From the NCBI GenBank assembly GCA_937930555.1, contig CALHCH010000001.1:1-54877 (forward strand): 54,877 nucleotides of DNA, written 5' to 3'. The DNA is from Candidatus Absconditabacterales bacterium. Its GTDB lineage: Bacteria; Patescibacteriota; Gracilibacteria; Absconditabacterales; Absconditicoccaceae. A program made the translations under genes and the position numbers. Of this stretch, positions 25,929 through 36,703 are shown piece by piece (positions within the stretch are counted from its first letter, which is position 1; every line of letters starts with the position of its first letter). Below the pieces are notes generated by a model that worked only from the letters and a program-made list of their open reading frames with translations, ran no database searches and had not been told where the DNA came from.

Positions 25929-26612
25929 TTACTCTGCTGCTGGCTCAGCTGGAGCCTCAGGAGCTACTTCTTCTGTCGCTGGCGCTTCCTCTGCTGGAGC
26001 ATCAGATCACTCTGATGCCTCAGGAGCTGGAGCTTCATCGCTTGCTGCTTCGCTCGTCTCTTCTGCTACAGGAGCTGCTGGAGTCTCCTCCTCTGGAGCT
26101 GCCTGATCATCAGCGATAGCCTTGAGCACTCTAGCAAATGATGATACAGGGTGATTCAACATAAACAAGAACTTCCCGATCAATTCTTCCTTGCTTGGAA
26201 GATTTGCCAATGAAGTCACATATTCACCGTCTTTCCACTCTGCTCACTCATACCATCATCCTATATAGGAGATACTATATTCTGCTTTTTCTTTCTTTCG
26301 TTTTTTGAGTTCTTTTTGGAGTGATTTGAGTGGTGCGTGTTCATCTTCTTCGTTGCTAGAGAGCAACAATGCCACACTACCGTCTAGATCATCCAATGAT
26401 ACTCAGTCATACTTTCACTCAAGTCATTTGAGCAATACTCTTTTTTTGACCACTTGGAGAGATCACTGCTGATCAGCGAGTCACATCCTGAGTGCGTTGA
26501 TCTCATTTACTGGTATACCCTCGTGCTGGAGCAGCACAATGTTTTTTGCTCCCTCCATCGTCTGGATATACTCCTGAGCCAACTTCTTTTTGTCTTTTTT
26601 CAACAATGGCAT
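25929..26612 (-). CDS. rplJ: Large ribosomal subunit protein uL10 with acidic Ala-rich tail
   Basis: ATG 26612 ([20 protein letters not shown]) to TAA 25929, 227 residues from two in-frame ORF pieces. The N-terminal rRNA/L11-binding domain and the bL12-binding helix ([16 protein letters not shown]) are present. The last about 55 residues are Ala/Glu/Pro repeats ([20 protein letters not shown]) beyond the normal end. The upstream region contains a probable L10 autoregulatory leader. Confidence 0.93.
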
Positions 26613-26654
26613 CAATACTGAGTATGAAATAAAAAGTCGTACTATATAAGATTG

Positions 26655-26765
26655 TATTTTTCCAAAAAAAAATCTTCTCACAAAGAAGAAGTATCTACCA
26701 TATATGGTAGATGAGCACTGTCTTCCTCGGTAGGTGTTATGATAACTACATCAGATGAGGATATA
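26655..26765 (-). ncRNA. Probable L10 leader with attenuator
   Basis: On the transcript: a CACCUACCGAGGAAGACAGU segment resembling the conserved L10-leader core (CCUxCCGAGG), a perfect palindrome AUCUACCAUAUAUGGUAGAU (26693-26712), then CUUCU-loop-AGAAG followed by nine U (26663-26691), which is terminator-like, ending about 50 nt before rplJ. Such leaders let L10(L12)4 repress its own mRNA. The 26770-26972 remainder holds a small GTCCCGAAGTGTCGGGA hairpin and nothing else recognised. Confidence 0.6.
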
Positions 26766-26974
26766 CATGATATAGATATACTACCGAGATACACAACAAT
26801 ACGATAAAGTAATTGTTATCATATCATCCCGACACTTCGGGACCTCCCAGTCCACATACCATAGTACACATACACTCACATCGTGAAGTTATTGCCCTAC
26901 TTTCTTTGGATAGCGAGTATATAGGGAAGTTGTGAGTAGAGTCAAGGGATTGTGATACGGAAAATGAGATGAAA

Positions 26975-27005
26975 AAAAGCTATGCTGGATAAACAACATA
27001 GCTTT
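26975..27005 (-). terminator. Intrinsic terminator of the 27033 orphan gene
   Basis: AAAGCTATG and CATAGCTTT arms around an 11-nt loop, with A run on the plus strand (T run on the transcript). It lies about 28 bp beyond the TGA that ends the apparent reading frame. Confidence 0.75.
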
Positions 27006-27032
27006 AAGAATTGCAATAAATTTTGTCTGAAA

Positions 27033-28118
27033 TCAAAAGAACTTAGGAAATATGCCTTCTTGACCCTCGAATAATTCGAGCCAATTTTCACTATAAAACC
27101 AATCTGGTACATATGCCTTATCAAGCTCATCTTCTTTGGTAAGTACATCATATGTCCACATACAGTGCTTTTCACTACCTCTAGGCTCTTTTTTTGGCAA
27201 TTTTCTTCCTGTACGACCCGCTATATTTTGAGGGAAATCATATGTAGGATAAAATCCTCCACTAACTCCAACATAACAACCCTTAGGATGATTGCCAAGC
27301 GCAGCAAGTATTAGCTCAACAGCATCATCAACCAGCTCTTTTGTAGAATGATAGAATCCGCGAAGAGTGAACTGAAAAGACTTACCAATAGCTTTGTAAG
27401 GATGTTTCATGTAATTCCAGCTTGAACCTGAATGGCCTTCTTTTTCTTGGCGAGCCTCGATAGGAGCATAGACAGAAGATATTGCAGTTGATCTTATAAG
27501 TGCATCAGTAGCACCATTGATAAGAGGTCCAAAAGAATTACCTCCCTGTGACGGACTTGAAGGATGATAGTCAGGAACAATATGCAGATCAAGTCCTTGA
27601 CCTCTTCTTTCTGGCCAATTGTTACTGTTTCAAAAACTAAAATTGTTCTCTGATTCTTCCTTAAATGATACGGTGTAGATACTTCTTTCAAGAATATTGC
27701 CACCATCAGACACGTCTATGGAAATCAAGACTTTGGAAGAGTCCTCTACCTTCTTCACAATATCAGCGATTGCTTGATCTGAAGAAGCATAAGTATTCTG
27801 AATAAATCGTCCATGAGAGTTATTAAAATAAAACTCATTTACCAATTCTTTTTCAGAGTCTACTTGGTATTCATCAAATGATTCTTGAAAAATACTCAGT
27901 ATGTGATCTCGAGTATCTGTCGAGCCTCTTTTATCAACTTTCTCGGCATAAGAATAAGCGATTTTTTTTAACAGATCAGCTTCATTGGTAGTGGCAATAT
28001 CACTAACCAATACAGTATTTATAGTACCATTCCAGGAATTAAATAGAAGCACAGCGATTGAAACCTCTGATGTTCTACCAATAACTATACTCTCTGAATT
28101 TTTTTGTATAATAATCAT
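27033..28118 (-). CDS. Orphan protein of unknown function (361 aa), one internal TGA and TGA at apparent end
   Basis: ORF-track pieces 27630-28118 and 27033-27410 are in the same frame and join through one TGA at 27630 (FSF-Gly-NSNNW), giving 361 residues. N-terminal part looks like a compact alpha/beta domain (IVIGRTSEVSIAVLLF); the C-terminal part is aromatic and basic (NHPKGCYVGVSGGFYPTYD). No family recognised. The frame reaches TGA at 27033 next to a terminator; with TGA = Gly it runs through the hairpin to TAA at 26889 (about 48 more residues of poor quality). It has its own promoter, and a leader motif shared with the 7898 gene. Few TGA codons despite many glycines suggest acquisition. 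Confidence 0.7.
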
Positions 28119-28163
28119 CGTATATGTTTTTTGTTTTAACGAAAAATGTATTCATATTTAGTG

Positions 28164-28221
28164 TGTTCCCTACTTTTAAGGATCCGCAACAAATATATAC
28201 TTATTATAAATATAAAGTCAA
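28164..28221 (-). promoter_or_regulatory. Promoter and shared leader motif of the 28118 orphan gene
   Basis: Minus strand TTGACT (28216-28221), 16-bp spacer, TATATA (28194-28199), then TTAAAAGTAGGGAACA (28164-28179), 15 of 16 bases identical to the motif before the 7898 gene. The rest of 28119-28393 has a long-loop inverted pair (TTTTTTTGCCCC / GGGGCGCAAAAAA) and no gene. Confidence 0.75.
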
Positions 28222-28393
28222 TAGCAATCCATCCGATTCTCCCCTTATCTTTTGTTTTGTCTTTTTTTGCCCCTAGATAATTGCGAAAGATATCTAGACT
28301 CTCCAAACAAAATCACACCCAAAGTAGATTGAATTTTGGGGCGCAAAAAATATACTGATAAAAATACTTATTAGACATATATCACCTTACTAT

Positions 28394-29554
28394 ATGCTCC
28401 TCTCAATCACAAAAAAGATATTATTGATATTCTTGCTGGTCGTGATGCCAGTCGTTTTTTTGTTTGGTGTATTGGGCAATGTACTAGAGGTGCAAGCCCA
28501 AAAACAGCTCGTAGACATACAAAACTGAGATATCTGGATAGACAAACATCTCGTAGAGCACATCATAGCTACAGACACATCTCCACGTCGCACACTCAGA
28601 AAGATCGTGATGCAACAACTTATGGATAGTTGATTTGATAGATTTGTGACTCAGCCATACACAAACAATGATACAGACAAGTACATCACAACCAGTGATG
28701 GAACCATGTCGGGTGATCTTGTAGTAGAAGATCTAGGTGATGTGTCAGATGCGTTGGATGACTATATCAGTATGATCATATCTAGATCAGATGCCGAGCA
28801 AACACTCAAAGACATCAACAAAACTTCAGTACACATCACGAGTGCTGTGTATGATCAGCGATCTGCATTATACTTGTTTCAGGATGCGCAAGACCTGGTA
28901 GAGCAATGATACACTATCGTCTCTCATAGAGCGAGAACCAATACCGACCCAGGATACAGAAGACATAATATCTCTACCGCATTTGCTGAGTTTGGCCATG
29001 TAAGAGTATTGGCTCCTGGAGAAAAGGTTAAGTTTTTGGACGAGATCGGTTATGATCCAGTAGAATGAGAGAAATATATGGAATGATATGTCATCGTGCA
29101 AGACGAAGAACAGCCTGAGTATGGAGGCGGACTATGTGGTGCTAGCACGGCATTGTACCAATGAGTCCTCACCAATACCGCCCTCGCACCTACCGAGTGG
29201 AGAGCTCACACCAAACGATATGGAGACCTATACAATGCAAAAATAAATGACGAGTACGTCAGTGTCCCAGGCATCGATAGTACTATATACGACGGACATA
29301 TTGATTTTGAACTCACCAACACCGCACCTTACCCTATCGTACTAGTACTAAACTATGACTGATCATACGGTGGTATAGAAGAAGTGTTTTCGTTGGCTAA
29401 ATCACAAGACATCTGATCATACAATCTCAAGACCCAACGAAAAAACTCCAGTACCATATACGTAGACGGCAAACCAAAAAACGTAAAATGAGGATGCTAT
29501 GTCTGGGAAGTGAATGGAGAAGAGAGGCAGAGCTGTTACAAGGAGGTGCATTAG
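28394..29554 (+). CDS. VanW-like protein with N-terminal membrane anchor
   Basis: ATG 28394 to TAG 29552, 386 residues across several TGA glycines. A single N-terminal helix (ILLIFLLVVMPVVFLFGVLG) anchors it to the membrane. The second half carries the VanW signature YGGGLCGASTALYQGVLTNT, then a beta segment (DGHIDFELTNTAPYPIVLVL). VanW-domain proteins are frequent in CPR and firmicutes, and are thought to act at the cell wall; the reaction is not known. Transcribed divergently from the 28118 orphan gene and convergent with the GNAT gene. Confidence 0.88.
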
Positions 29555-29560
29555 AAAATA

Positions 29561-30034
29561 CTATTCGTCAATAGTATCATCTGATAAAACTTTGAAGATA
29601 TCATATCTTTGATTCACAATATTGTACTCATAATCATATCATTGCTTTTTTGCTAACGCTAATCATAACTCATTTCAAAAACGAATAATAGATTGCACAA
29701 TCCTACATCATTGATCTCTAGCAATAGACTCTTGGTGCTTTTTCAACTCTGTTCAATATCCTCTCTCTCTAAGATGTGGAACAATATATGCACCAGACGA
29801 CCAATATGTTGCTTCTCTATCAGGACGTTTTTCTCATCTATGAAGTCAGATAATAGTACCTTTGCTATCCACCATCACATATACATCTCATCAACGATTT
29901 AGAAGTCCTGAAAGGTCTTCGTGTGAATCATAACCGCGTTCAATAACTCTTTTGTCTCATTCCAAAAAATACTGCTCCATCATTGGAGCAACAATTTCTT
30001 CGTCTAAAGTCGGGTCATATTTTCTTATTTCCAT
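29561..30034 (-). CDS. GNAT family N-acetyltransferase
   Basis: Absent from the ORF track. ATG 30034 to TAG 29561, 157 residues with TGA = Gly. Acetyl-CoA fold motifs: a beta strand VYVMVDSKGTIIG, then the motif A segment IVPHLRERGYGTELKKH (Q/R-x-x-G-x-G type with TGA for one Gly), followed by motif B FGNELGLALAKKQGYDY. Acceptor unknown. Only 6 bp separate its stop from that of the VanW-like gene (convergent). Confidence 0.88.
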
Positions 30035-30079
30035 ACATAAATTGTAATCATAATGAGAAGAAAAATCAATTAACCAAAA

Positions 30080-30103
30080 AACCCTCTCAACGAGAGGGTC
30101 AGT
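30080..30103 (-). terminator. Terminator at the end of the ribosomal-protein/secY operon
   Basis: CCCTCTCGTTGAGAGGGTTTTTTGG on the minus strand, 23 bp after the secY stop. Confidence 0.85.
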
Positions 30104-30125
30104 ATTTTGAGATTATTATATGGTC

Positions 30126-31445
30126 TTATATTCTATCATATCTTTCCATCAGTAGCTCTGAGTTGATTTTATTGACGAGTTCTTGTACTACTCACACGAT
30201 AATAATCACTCACGCACCCTGTACTACCACTGGGATAGATCAGATACTCTGCGCTGCCTGCTGGACAAATGGTATATAGCTCAATACATAGGTATATACT
30301 CAGATAAATGCAAGTCACAATCCTCATCGAAATGAAAGATGCATCAATACGCTATTGAGATATTTAGCTGTTTCCTCACCAGGTCTGATACCTGGGACAA
30401 ATCATCCTCTTTTTTGGATAGTGTCGGCCATCTTCTCAGGATTGAAGGTGATCATCGCGTAGAAGAACGTAAATAATACAATCAAGATGAAATATGCTAT
30501 AATCACAAACCATCCAGGCTGTTGGGTATAGATGTTGAAGTTGAGTTCTATCCACTGCCCTACAGATTGCATAGTAGGATTTTGTGATCCTAGATTGTTT
30601 ACGAGTTGGGATATGAGATATGGAAATGTCACAAACGCTACAGCAAAGATGATCGGGATCATCCCTACAGGATTGAGTGGTATAGGCAAGCTTGCTGTCT
30701 CTTGCATCGCTCACTGTCTAGCATAGACCACTGGTATATCCTTGATGGTCTTGATCAGCAATACAGACAATACCACCAATACCAATATAATCAAAAACAT
30801 AAACAAAACTACATTGAGCAAATCGCTACCCGATGCTCCCAAGAATGAGTATGTCTGAGACGTGATACCTGCTACGATAGAAGCAAAGATCAAGATGGAG
30901 ATACCGTTGGAGATACCTTTTTCTGTGATCATCTCACCTATCCATACAAGCAGGATTGATCATACACTCAAGGTAAATGCCGTGAGAAGTATCGTCCCTA
31001 TATCAGTAGCTATCACACTACCTCACAAGAGATAATTGATAAAAAATACCATACCTATAGACTGCAAAAATGCGAGTGGGAACGTCAATCGTCTTGTATA
31101 TTGTTGTATTTTTTGTGTTCCTTGTTGTCCTTGTTCTTGGAGCTCTTCGAGTTTTGGTACTACTGCAGTGAGTAGCTGAAGTATAATAGATGCATTGATA
31201 TATGGTATCAGACCTACAGCAATCAGAGAAAACTGTTCCAATGTACCTCACAGCAACATCGCAAAGTACTCGAGTCCACCACCAGCTCATACAGTAGCGT
31301 TTCTCATCGCATCTATATTTACAAATGGTACCGGGATATATACCAGAAATCTATACAACGCCAGAAAAGCAAGTGTTCGTAAGAGCTTTTGTCTCACGTT
31401 TTTGTTGCCCAACATATCCTTGATGTACTGAAAGAATTTTTCCAT
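30126..31445 (-). CDS. secY: Protein translocase subunit SecY
   Basis: Channel-forming subunit of the Sec translocon. Three ORF-track pieces plus TGA-linked segments give 439 residues, ATG 31445 to TAA 30126. Ten membrane helices can be followed: the plug region after [20 protein letters not shown], the [17 protein letters not shown] segment, and the C-terminal [15 protein letters not shown] loop that contacts the ribosome and SecA. It is the last gene of the spc cluster, after uL15; no adk or map gene follows. Confidence 0.97.
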
Positions 31446-31488
31446 AATGAACAATGTGTATATAAATAATTCTTAGTGAAAAATTATA

Positions 31489-31995
31489 TTATGCCTCTCC
31501 TTGTCGCTCTTTTTTGGTATGTACTTCTACCACTACTTGATTGTCAAAAGATCCACCAGCTGCCTCTACCTGTGCGAGTGCACTAGCAGAGATTGCATCC
31601 ATAGCATCAAAGGTTAGTTTCTTTTTGAGTTCTCACTTTCCAAGAATTTTTACAAAAGATGATGGTTTGCGGATATATCCGTGCTGAGCGAGAAGTTCTT
31701 TGGTGATCGTAGTGCCACTTGCGATTCTGTCATCAGCTTCTAGAAGACCTACATTTACCGGTTCGTGATTTTTGAGTAACTTAAAATATCTCTTAAAACC
31801 TCTGAGTTTTGGGAGTCTTCTATACAATGGAGTCTGCCCTCATTCAAACCAAGGCGCAACACCTCCTCCAGATCTAGATTTTTGACCTTTCATACCTTTA
31901 CCTGAGTAGTTACCTGCCCCAGATCCATCTCATCTACCTTTTCTTTTTCCTGGTTTGCTACGACCTGGTGATTTTGTAAGTTCGTGTAATTGCAT
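31489..31995 (-). CDS. rplO: Large ribosomal subunit protein uL15
   Basis: ATG 31995 to TAA 31489, 168 residues. The N-terminal Gly/Arg/Lys-rich arm (GRSKPGKRKGRGDGSGAGNY) contains two TGA glycines; the core PLYRRLPKLRGFKRYF is diagnostic. No rpmD (uL30) gene lies between rpsE and rplO; uL30 loss is known in CPR. Confidence 0.95.
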
Positions 31996-32053
31996 AAGTA
32001 AGAATTATGAAGTAGAAGTATCGATTTTTTCTAATAGTTCGTTGTCTGACATA

Positions 32054-32872
32054 TTACGCTGCAGCAACTTCTTTTGTTGCTTCTTCTTTTTTGTCAGTCT
32101 TTTTATCATTTTTTTTCTCAGCTTTATCTTCACTTGGCTTGGAGTCTTTGATGTCCTTTGTCTTTTGCTTTGGTGGAGTTTTTCCTACCTTGTATTTTGC
32201 AAGTGCTTGGATAGCAGCTATAGCATTGTTTAGTTTGTTGTTGGTACCGATGATCTTGGAGAGGATATTGTTGTATCCTGCAAGCTCCAATACCGTACGC
32301 ACACTAGAACCAGCCTTCATACCGGTACCCACTGTAGCAGGCATCAATTTGATAATCGCTGATTTGTACTTGTGTGTCATACCATATGGCACGGTAAGTT
32401 CATCAGTGATTGGTGCTGTGACGATATTTTTGTATGCTTCGTGAGTTGCTTTTCTTACAGCTATCTGCACATCATTACCTTTCGCTACTCATAGACCGAT
32501 CTTACCTTTTCCGTTTCCTATCACGATGATAGCACGAAACGCAAGCTGTCTACCACCAGTAGTCACTCTCGTCACCCTTCTTACTTCAAGCAGGATTTCT
32601 TGAAACTCTTTTTGTGGTTTACCTCCTCTCCCTCATTTTCCTCATTTACCACCTCTTCTTTTTCTTTCTAGTGGTTTGTCTGAGAGAGGATTTTCGTTAG
32701 AGATTGATCTTGCATTATTCCCGCCTCTACCTCTTCCGCCACCTTGTTTTTCTGCTGTAGCTTGAGCTGCAGTGTCCGCAGCAGTATCGGTAGTCTCAGC
32801 TGCAGGAGTAGGAGTTGTATCTGGAGTTGCAGTCTCTACTGCTTCCTCTGGAGTCTTGTTTTCGTCTGACAT
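32054..32872 (-). CDS. rpsE: Small ribosomal subunit protein uS5, extended at both ends
   Basis: ATG 32872 to TAA 32054, 272 residues versus about 165 in E. coli. The S5 core is in the middle (EFQEILLEVRRVTRVTTGGR read across TGA, then MPATVGTGMKAGSSVRTVLE). An Ala/Thr-rich N-terminal arm of about 60 residues (TPTPAAETTDTAADTAAQAT) and a Lys/Glu-rich C-terminal tail (EDKAEKKNDKKTDKKEEAT) are additions. Preceded by an 87-bp repeat element separating it from rplR. Confidence 0.95.
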
Positions 32873-32904
32873 AATGAATAATTAATTCTAAAATTTAGAA
32901 TGCT

Positions 32905-32991
32905 GTCATCCTGAATGGAACAAAGGATCTCGAGAAGTTATAATCGATAGATCTATAAACTCTCGAGATGCTTCACTGCGTTCAGAATGAC
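32905..32991. repeat. 87-bp inverted-repeat element inside the spc operon
   Basis: GTCATCCTGAATGGAAC... to ...GTTCAGAATGAC, with internal CTCGAGAAGTT / AACTCTCGAG arms. The termini are inverted copies of each other, resembling a MITE-like or REP-like unit. Placed between rpsE and rplR, so it must be cotranscribed as a hairpin. Confidence 0.8.
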
Positions 32992-33001
32992 TGTTGCATG
33001 A

Positions 33002-33370
33002 CTAGAAATCTAATCCTCAAGCTCTTGCTCACTCTGCAAGCTGTTTTACTCTACCGTGATAGAGATTTCCATTTCTATCAAACACTACTTGCGTCACACC
33101 ATTTTTGGTAGCTACTTTTGCTACTTCTTCACCTACAGCAAAGGCTTTTTCACTACCAGTTCATTTTGTGATCTTAAATGAATTGGCAAAAGCTAACACC
33201 TTACCATCTGTATCCACAATCTGTGCTTGCATATGAGCATTTGATTTGTTGATGATCAGTCTAGGTCTTGCAGGATCTGCAGTATTTTTGATCGTCACAT
33301 TAGTTCTATGCTTTCTTCTAGCATATCTATTGAGTTTATCTTGTGACTTCTTGATAAGTTTCTTTGACAT
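33002..33370 (-). CDS. rplR: Large ribosomal subunit protein uL18
   Basis: 5S rRNA-binding protein. ATG 33370, frame through TGA glycines to TAG 33002, 122 residues. [19 protein letters not shown] and the C-terminal [20 protein letters not shown] match the family. Normal length. Confidence 0.96.
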
Positions 33371-33412
33371 GGTTGTCAGGTATGAAGAGTAAATAATATT
33401 GTAATAGGTATA

Positions 33413-33955
33413 CTACACTGCTGTCTTACCAGCTTTCATCTGGATAAATTCTCCAAGATATCTCACTCATTTTCCTTTGTATGGTTCTGGTTTTCTATAT
33501 GATCTGATTTTTGCTGCTTGTTCTCCTACAAGTTGCTTGTCTATACCACTTATCACTACCACTGTTTCACCTTTTGGATCTTGTTCGATCTCAGCAGTGA
33601 TACCATCTGGGAGTGGATGATTGATAGGATGTGAGTATCCTAGCTTGAGTTCAAGGTTTTTGCCTTGTACCTTAGCAGCATATCACACTCATAGTACAAG
33701 TAGTTTTTTCACAAATCCATTCGTTACTCACTCTATCATATTTGATATAAGGGTTCTCGTGAGTCATCGAAAATTTTTGTGACTATCTGAGTCGACAGTA
33801 ACCACTATCTCAGTACCTTCTACCGCTACATGCACACCATCCACATGTGTATACGAAAGCTCACCCTTTGGTCATTTGACCGTGATTAGTGCATCCTTGA
33901 TATCCACAGTGACACCATCTATGATAGGTACTGGTAGTTTTCATATTCTAGACAT
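33413..33955 (-). CDS. rplF: Large ribosomal subunit protein uL6
   Basis: No ORF of this gene appears in the track because of TGA codons. ATG 33955 to TAG 33413, 180 residues. Start [19 protein letters not shown], linker [18 protein letters not shown], and the C-terminal EPYKGKGVRYLGEF with GKG containing TGA. Two beta-rich domains of normal length. Confidence 0.96.
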
Positions 33956-33995
33956 TTGATAATGTTTAAGTTTTAAAGTGTATATATTCTATGCT

Positions 33996-34394
33996 TTAGT
34001 ATATCTCAGCTATAAGTTCTCCTCAGATTTTTTTCTTTTTTGCTTCGTGACTTGCCATCAGTCCTTGGCTTGTAGAAAGTATACCTATACCTCTACCACC
34101 AGCTACTGGTCTGATATCCTGTCGTCCGATATACCATCTTCTACTTGGCTTGGAGTACATCTTCACTACTGGTACGTCTTCTACCATATTGCCAGTCACA
34201 TGGAGCTGGATAGTAAATGTCTTTTTTGCTCACTCACCTATTACATCAAAACCATCGATGAATTTGAATTTTTTGAGCAATTCCAAAACTTGATGCTTGA
34301 ATTTTGAGTACTGCACTCATTCTACAAGTTTTTTTCTAGCCATATATGCATTTTTTAGTCTGATCAATAGATCGTGTATAGGAGCGTTTACCAT
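33996..34394 (-). CDS. rpsH: Small ribosomal subunit protein uS8
   Basis: Missed by the track. ATG 34394 to TAA 33996, 132 residues. HDLLIRLKNAYMARKKLVEG at the start and GGRGIGILSTSQGLMASHEA at the C-terminal rRNA-binding site are diagnostic. Confidence 0.96.
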
Positions 34395-34479
34395 TGTGTA
34401 TAGATTAAATAAATTATTAGATTTTAGATTTTTAGATATACTCTCAAAATCTTATCATCCATATTTCAAAATTCTATTC

Positions 34480-34740
34480 TTACCAAGATGCTTTTTTGAG
34501 ACCCATAATGATACCTTCTCTCGCATACCTTCTAAAAGCCTGTCTACTGACACCAAAATCTCTCATGTATGCTCTGGTTTTACCAGTTGCCTGACATCTA
34601 TTATAAAATTTGGTTGGTTGTCGGCTTTTTGGTGGAGTGTATTCTCTCCCCTCTGCTTTTGCTTTTTTCATCTCTTCGTAGATACGTTGTCTACGTCTCA
34701 TGAGTTTGTTATGTTTTGCAATAAGTGCTTTTCTAGCCAT
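34480..34740 (-). CDS. rpsN: Small ribosomal subunit protein uS14 (zinc-independent type)
   Basis: 86 residues without TGA. C-terminal NRCQATGKTRAYMRDFGVSR with a single Cys replaces the zinc-type CxxC pairs, so this is the C-minus class, though shorter than the 101-residue E. coli form. Sits in its usual spc position between uL5 and uS8. Confidence 0.96.
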   Translation of the reverse strand: MARKALIAKHNKLMRRRQRIYEEMKKAKAEGREYTPPKSRQPTKFYNRCQATGKTRAYMRDFGVSRQAFRRYAREGIIMGLKKASW

Positions 34741-34778
34741 TGTTGGTATATAATAAGTAAAGTAACATCTAGTCTAAT

Positions 34779-35324
34779 TTAAGCCTTTTTTTGAAAGATA
34801 ATGCCAAGTGATTCCAATAGTGCCTTACTGTCTGCATCATTATCTGCAGTAGTACATATATTGATCTGTAGTCACATAGCAGTTTTTACATCTTCAGGTG
34901 TGAGTTCTGCAAATACCGCTTGAGATGGAAGTCAAAGATTGTAGTTACCTCTTCCATCAAATTTTCTATCTGAAAGACCGTTGAAGTCTCTCACTCTAGG
35001 AAGCACAAATCACACCAATCTTTCTATAAAATCATATGCTCTTTGACCTCTCAGGGTCACTCTTAGCATAGATGGCATATCCTCTCTTAGCTTAAAATTG
35101 GAAATAGATTGCTTGGATAGGATCATCTGAGGATGCTGTCCAGTGATTGTTCTCAAGTTTTCCTCAAGATCAGAAAAATCTTTTACTCATTTTCTGGTAG
35201 CTAGTGAACCAACTCACATAGCAACAATTACCTTATCAAGTACAGGTACTTGATTGATATTTTTCTTACCAAGTTTTTCTTGGAGTGCTGATTTATTCTT
35301 AATTGCTGTTTCGTACAATGACAT
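34779..35324 (-). CDS. rplE: Large ribosomal subunit protein uL5
   Basis: 5S rRNA-binding protein. ATG 35324 to TAA 34779, 181 residues, hidden from the track by TGA. MILSKQSISNFKLREDMPSM, LRVTLRGQRAYDFIERLVGF and the VRDFNGLSDRKFDGRGNYNL loop are the uL5 landmarks. Confidence 0.96.
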
Positions 35325-35372
35325 TGTATGATATAAGGTGTAAAGTTTGGAGGCATATAATTACTTATTGTA

Positions 35373-35684
35373 TTATGCTGCAACTGCTTTTCAGCTTTTT
35401 TTATAAAATCTTTCTTTTCCATTTTTTCATTCTCTGATACCAATTCTAGATCCAGCATTGGATGCTTCATCCCAGAGCATAATATTTGAACTATGAATTG
35501 GTGCTTCAAATTCTTTGTATCATTCTCATTTCTTAGCGCTTTTTACAATATTCACTCATTTGACGATCACTCGAAGTCACCTTCTCGCATCTTTCTTTTC
35601 TACCAATCACAAAACCGTTGATGTGGTTCATTTCCACTTTCCAGCTGTAACTATAACCGTATCTCCTATGTGTATTTTTTTCAT
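35373..35684 (-). CDS. rplX: Large ribosomal subunit protein uL24
   Basis: Missed by the track (about eight TGA codons). ATG 35684 to TAA 35373, 103 residues. KOW motif IHIGDTVIVTAGKWKGTTST and VKGVNIVKSAKK, then EAPIHSSNIMLWD, give a clear identification. Confidence 0.95.
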
Positions 35685-35723
35685 AATATAACTAATTAAT
35701 AAGTAAGAAAACAATATCCTATA

Positions 35724-36092
35724 TTACACAACCTCTTCTGCCATAGTTGCCAATTTCTTAAATCAGACTTCTCTAAGCTCTCCAGCCACAGGACCAAAAA
35801 TTCTTTTGCCCAATGGGGTGAGAGATTTGTCTATCAAGGCAACAGCATTGTCAGCAAAACGGACATATGTACCATCCTTTCTACCTACCTCTTTCCTTAC
35901 TCTCACAACGACTCATCGTTGTACTGATCATTTTTCGATAGCACCATTTGGCATAGCAGTTTTTACTGCCAATACCACCTTGTCTCACACACTAGCAGTT
36001 TTTGATTTAGTACCCTTGAGTACTCTGATCACCTTACCTGTCTTTGCTCAGGAATTATCTGCTATGATGACTCTAGATTCTTGTTGTATCAT
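35724..36092 (-). CDS. rplN: Large ribosomal subunit protein uL14
   Basis: ATG 36092 to TAA 35724, 122 residues, hidden by [43 protein letters not shown] and [20 protein letters not shown] are the canonical segments; glycines in NSGA and EKG are TGA. Confidence 0.97.
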
Positions 36093-36145
36093 TGGAATAT
36101 GTAAACGAAATAATAAGCACTTATATGTGGCACAAAATGGATGAT

Positions 36146-36412
36146 TTATACAGCTGCAACTTGTGTGATATCTACTAGTATCCATCTCTTGAGCTTACTT
36201 CTAGGTCTATCTGCTCTGATTTTTACCATATCACCTTCTTTTGCAGATTCTGCCTCATCGTGGACATAGTACTTCTTGTGTCTCGTGTATCTTTTGTTGT
36301 ACAAAGGATGCACCTTCACTGTTGGTACACTTACCACGATAGTTTGCGTCATTTTATCGCTAACCACCTTGCCGATAAGCTCTTTAATATTTTTTTCTCC
36401 GATTACTGTCAT
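36146..36412 (-). CDS. rpsQ: Small ribosomal subunit protein uS17
   Basis: 88 residues without TGA. KVVSDKMTQTIVVSVPTVKV and the KKYYVHDEAESAKEGDMVKI strand pair match uS17. Normal length and position between uL29 and uL14. Confidence 0.96.
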   Translation of the reverse strand: MTVIGEKNIKELIGKVVSDKMTQTIVVSVPTVKVHPLYNKRYTRHKKYYVHDEAESAKEGDMVKIRADRPRSKLKRWILVDITQVAAV

Positions 36413-36463
36413 TTGCTAATGGGTATATAAATGAAATATTTGAAGTACTATGAAAAACAAAAA

Positions 36464-36673
36464 TTATGCTGCGATTTCTTTGGACTTGATAGTCATGGCT
36501 GTATTGATCCTTGCGATATTTCTCTTGCCCAATGAGATAGAGTGAGTTCATTTCAAAGCTCTCATTTTGTTTTTGAGCTTATCATCAAACACCTCTCTTC
36601 TGATTTTGTTTCTTAGAGCAGCAAGATCTTTCAATGATTTTTTTGTTAGATCTTTTACAAATAACTTTTTCAT
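36464..36673 (-). CDS. rpmC: Large ribosomal subunit protein uL29
   Basis: Missed by the track (one TGA). ATG 36673 to TAA 36464, 69 residues, two long helices: KDLTKKSLKDLAALRNKIRR and GKRNIARINTAMTIKSKEI. The family motif ...RRxIARIxTxL is kept. Confidence 0.93.
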
Positions 36674-36703
36674 TATAATGTAGATGAGGTAGTTAAAAAA
36701 ATA

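Noticed and set aside
26942-27175. 77-codon minus-strand ORF
   Set aside because: Different frame from the 361-aa gene and spans its terminator.
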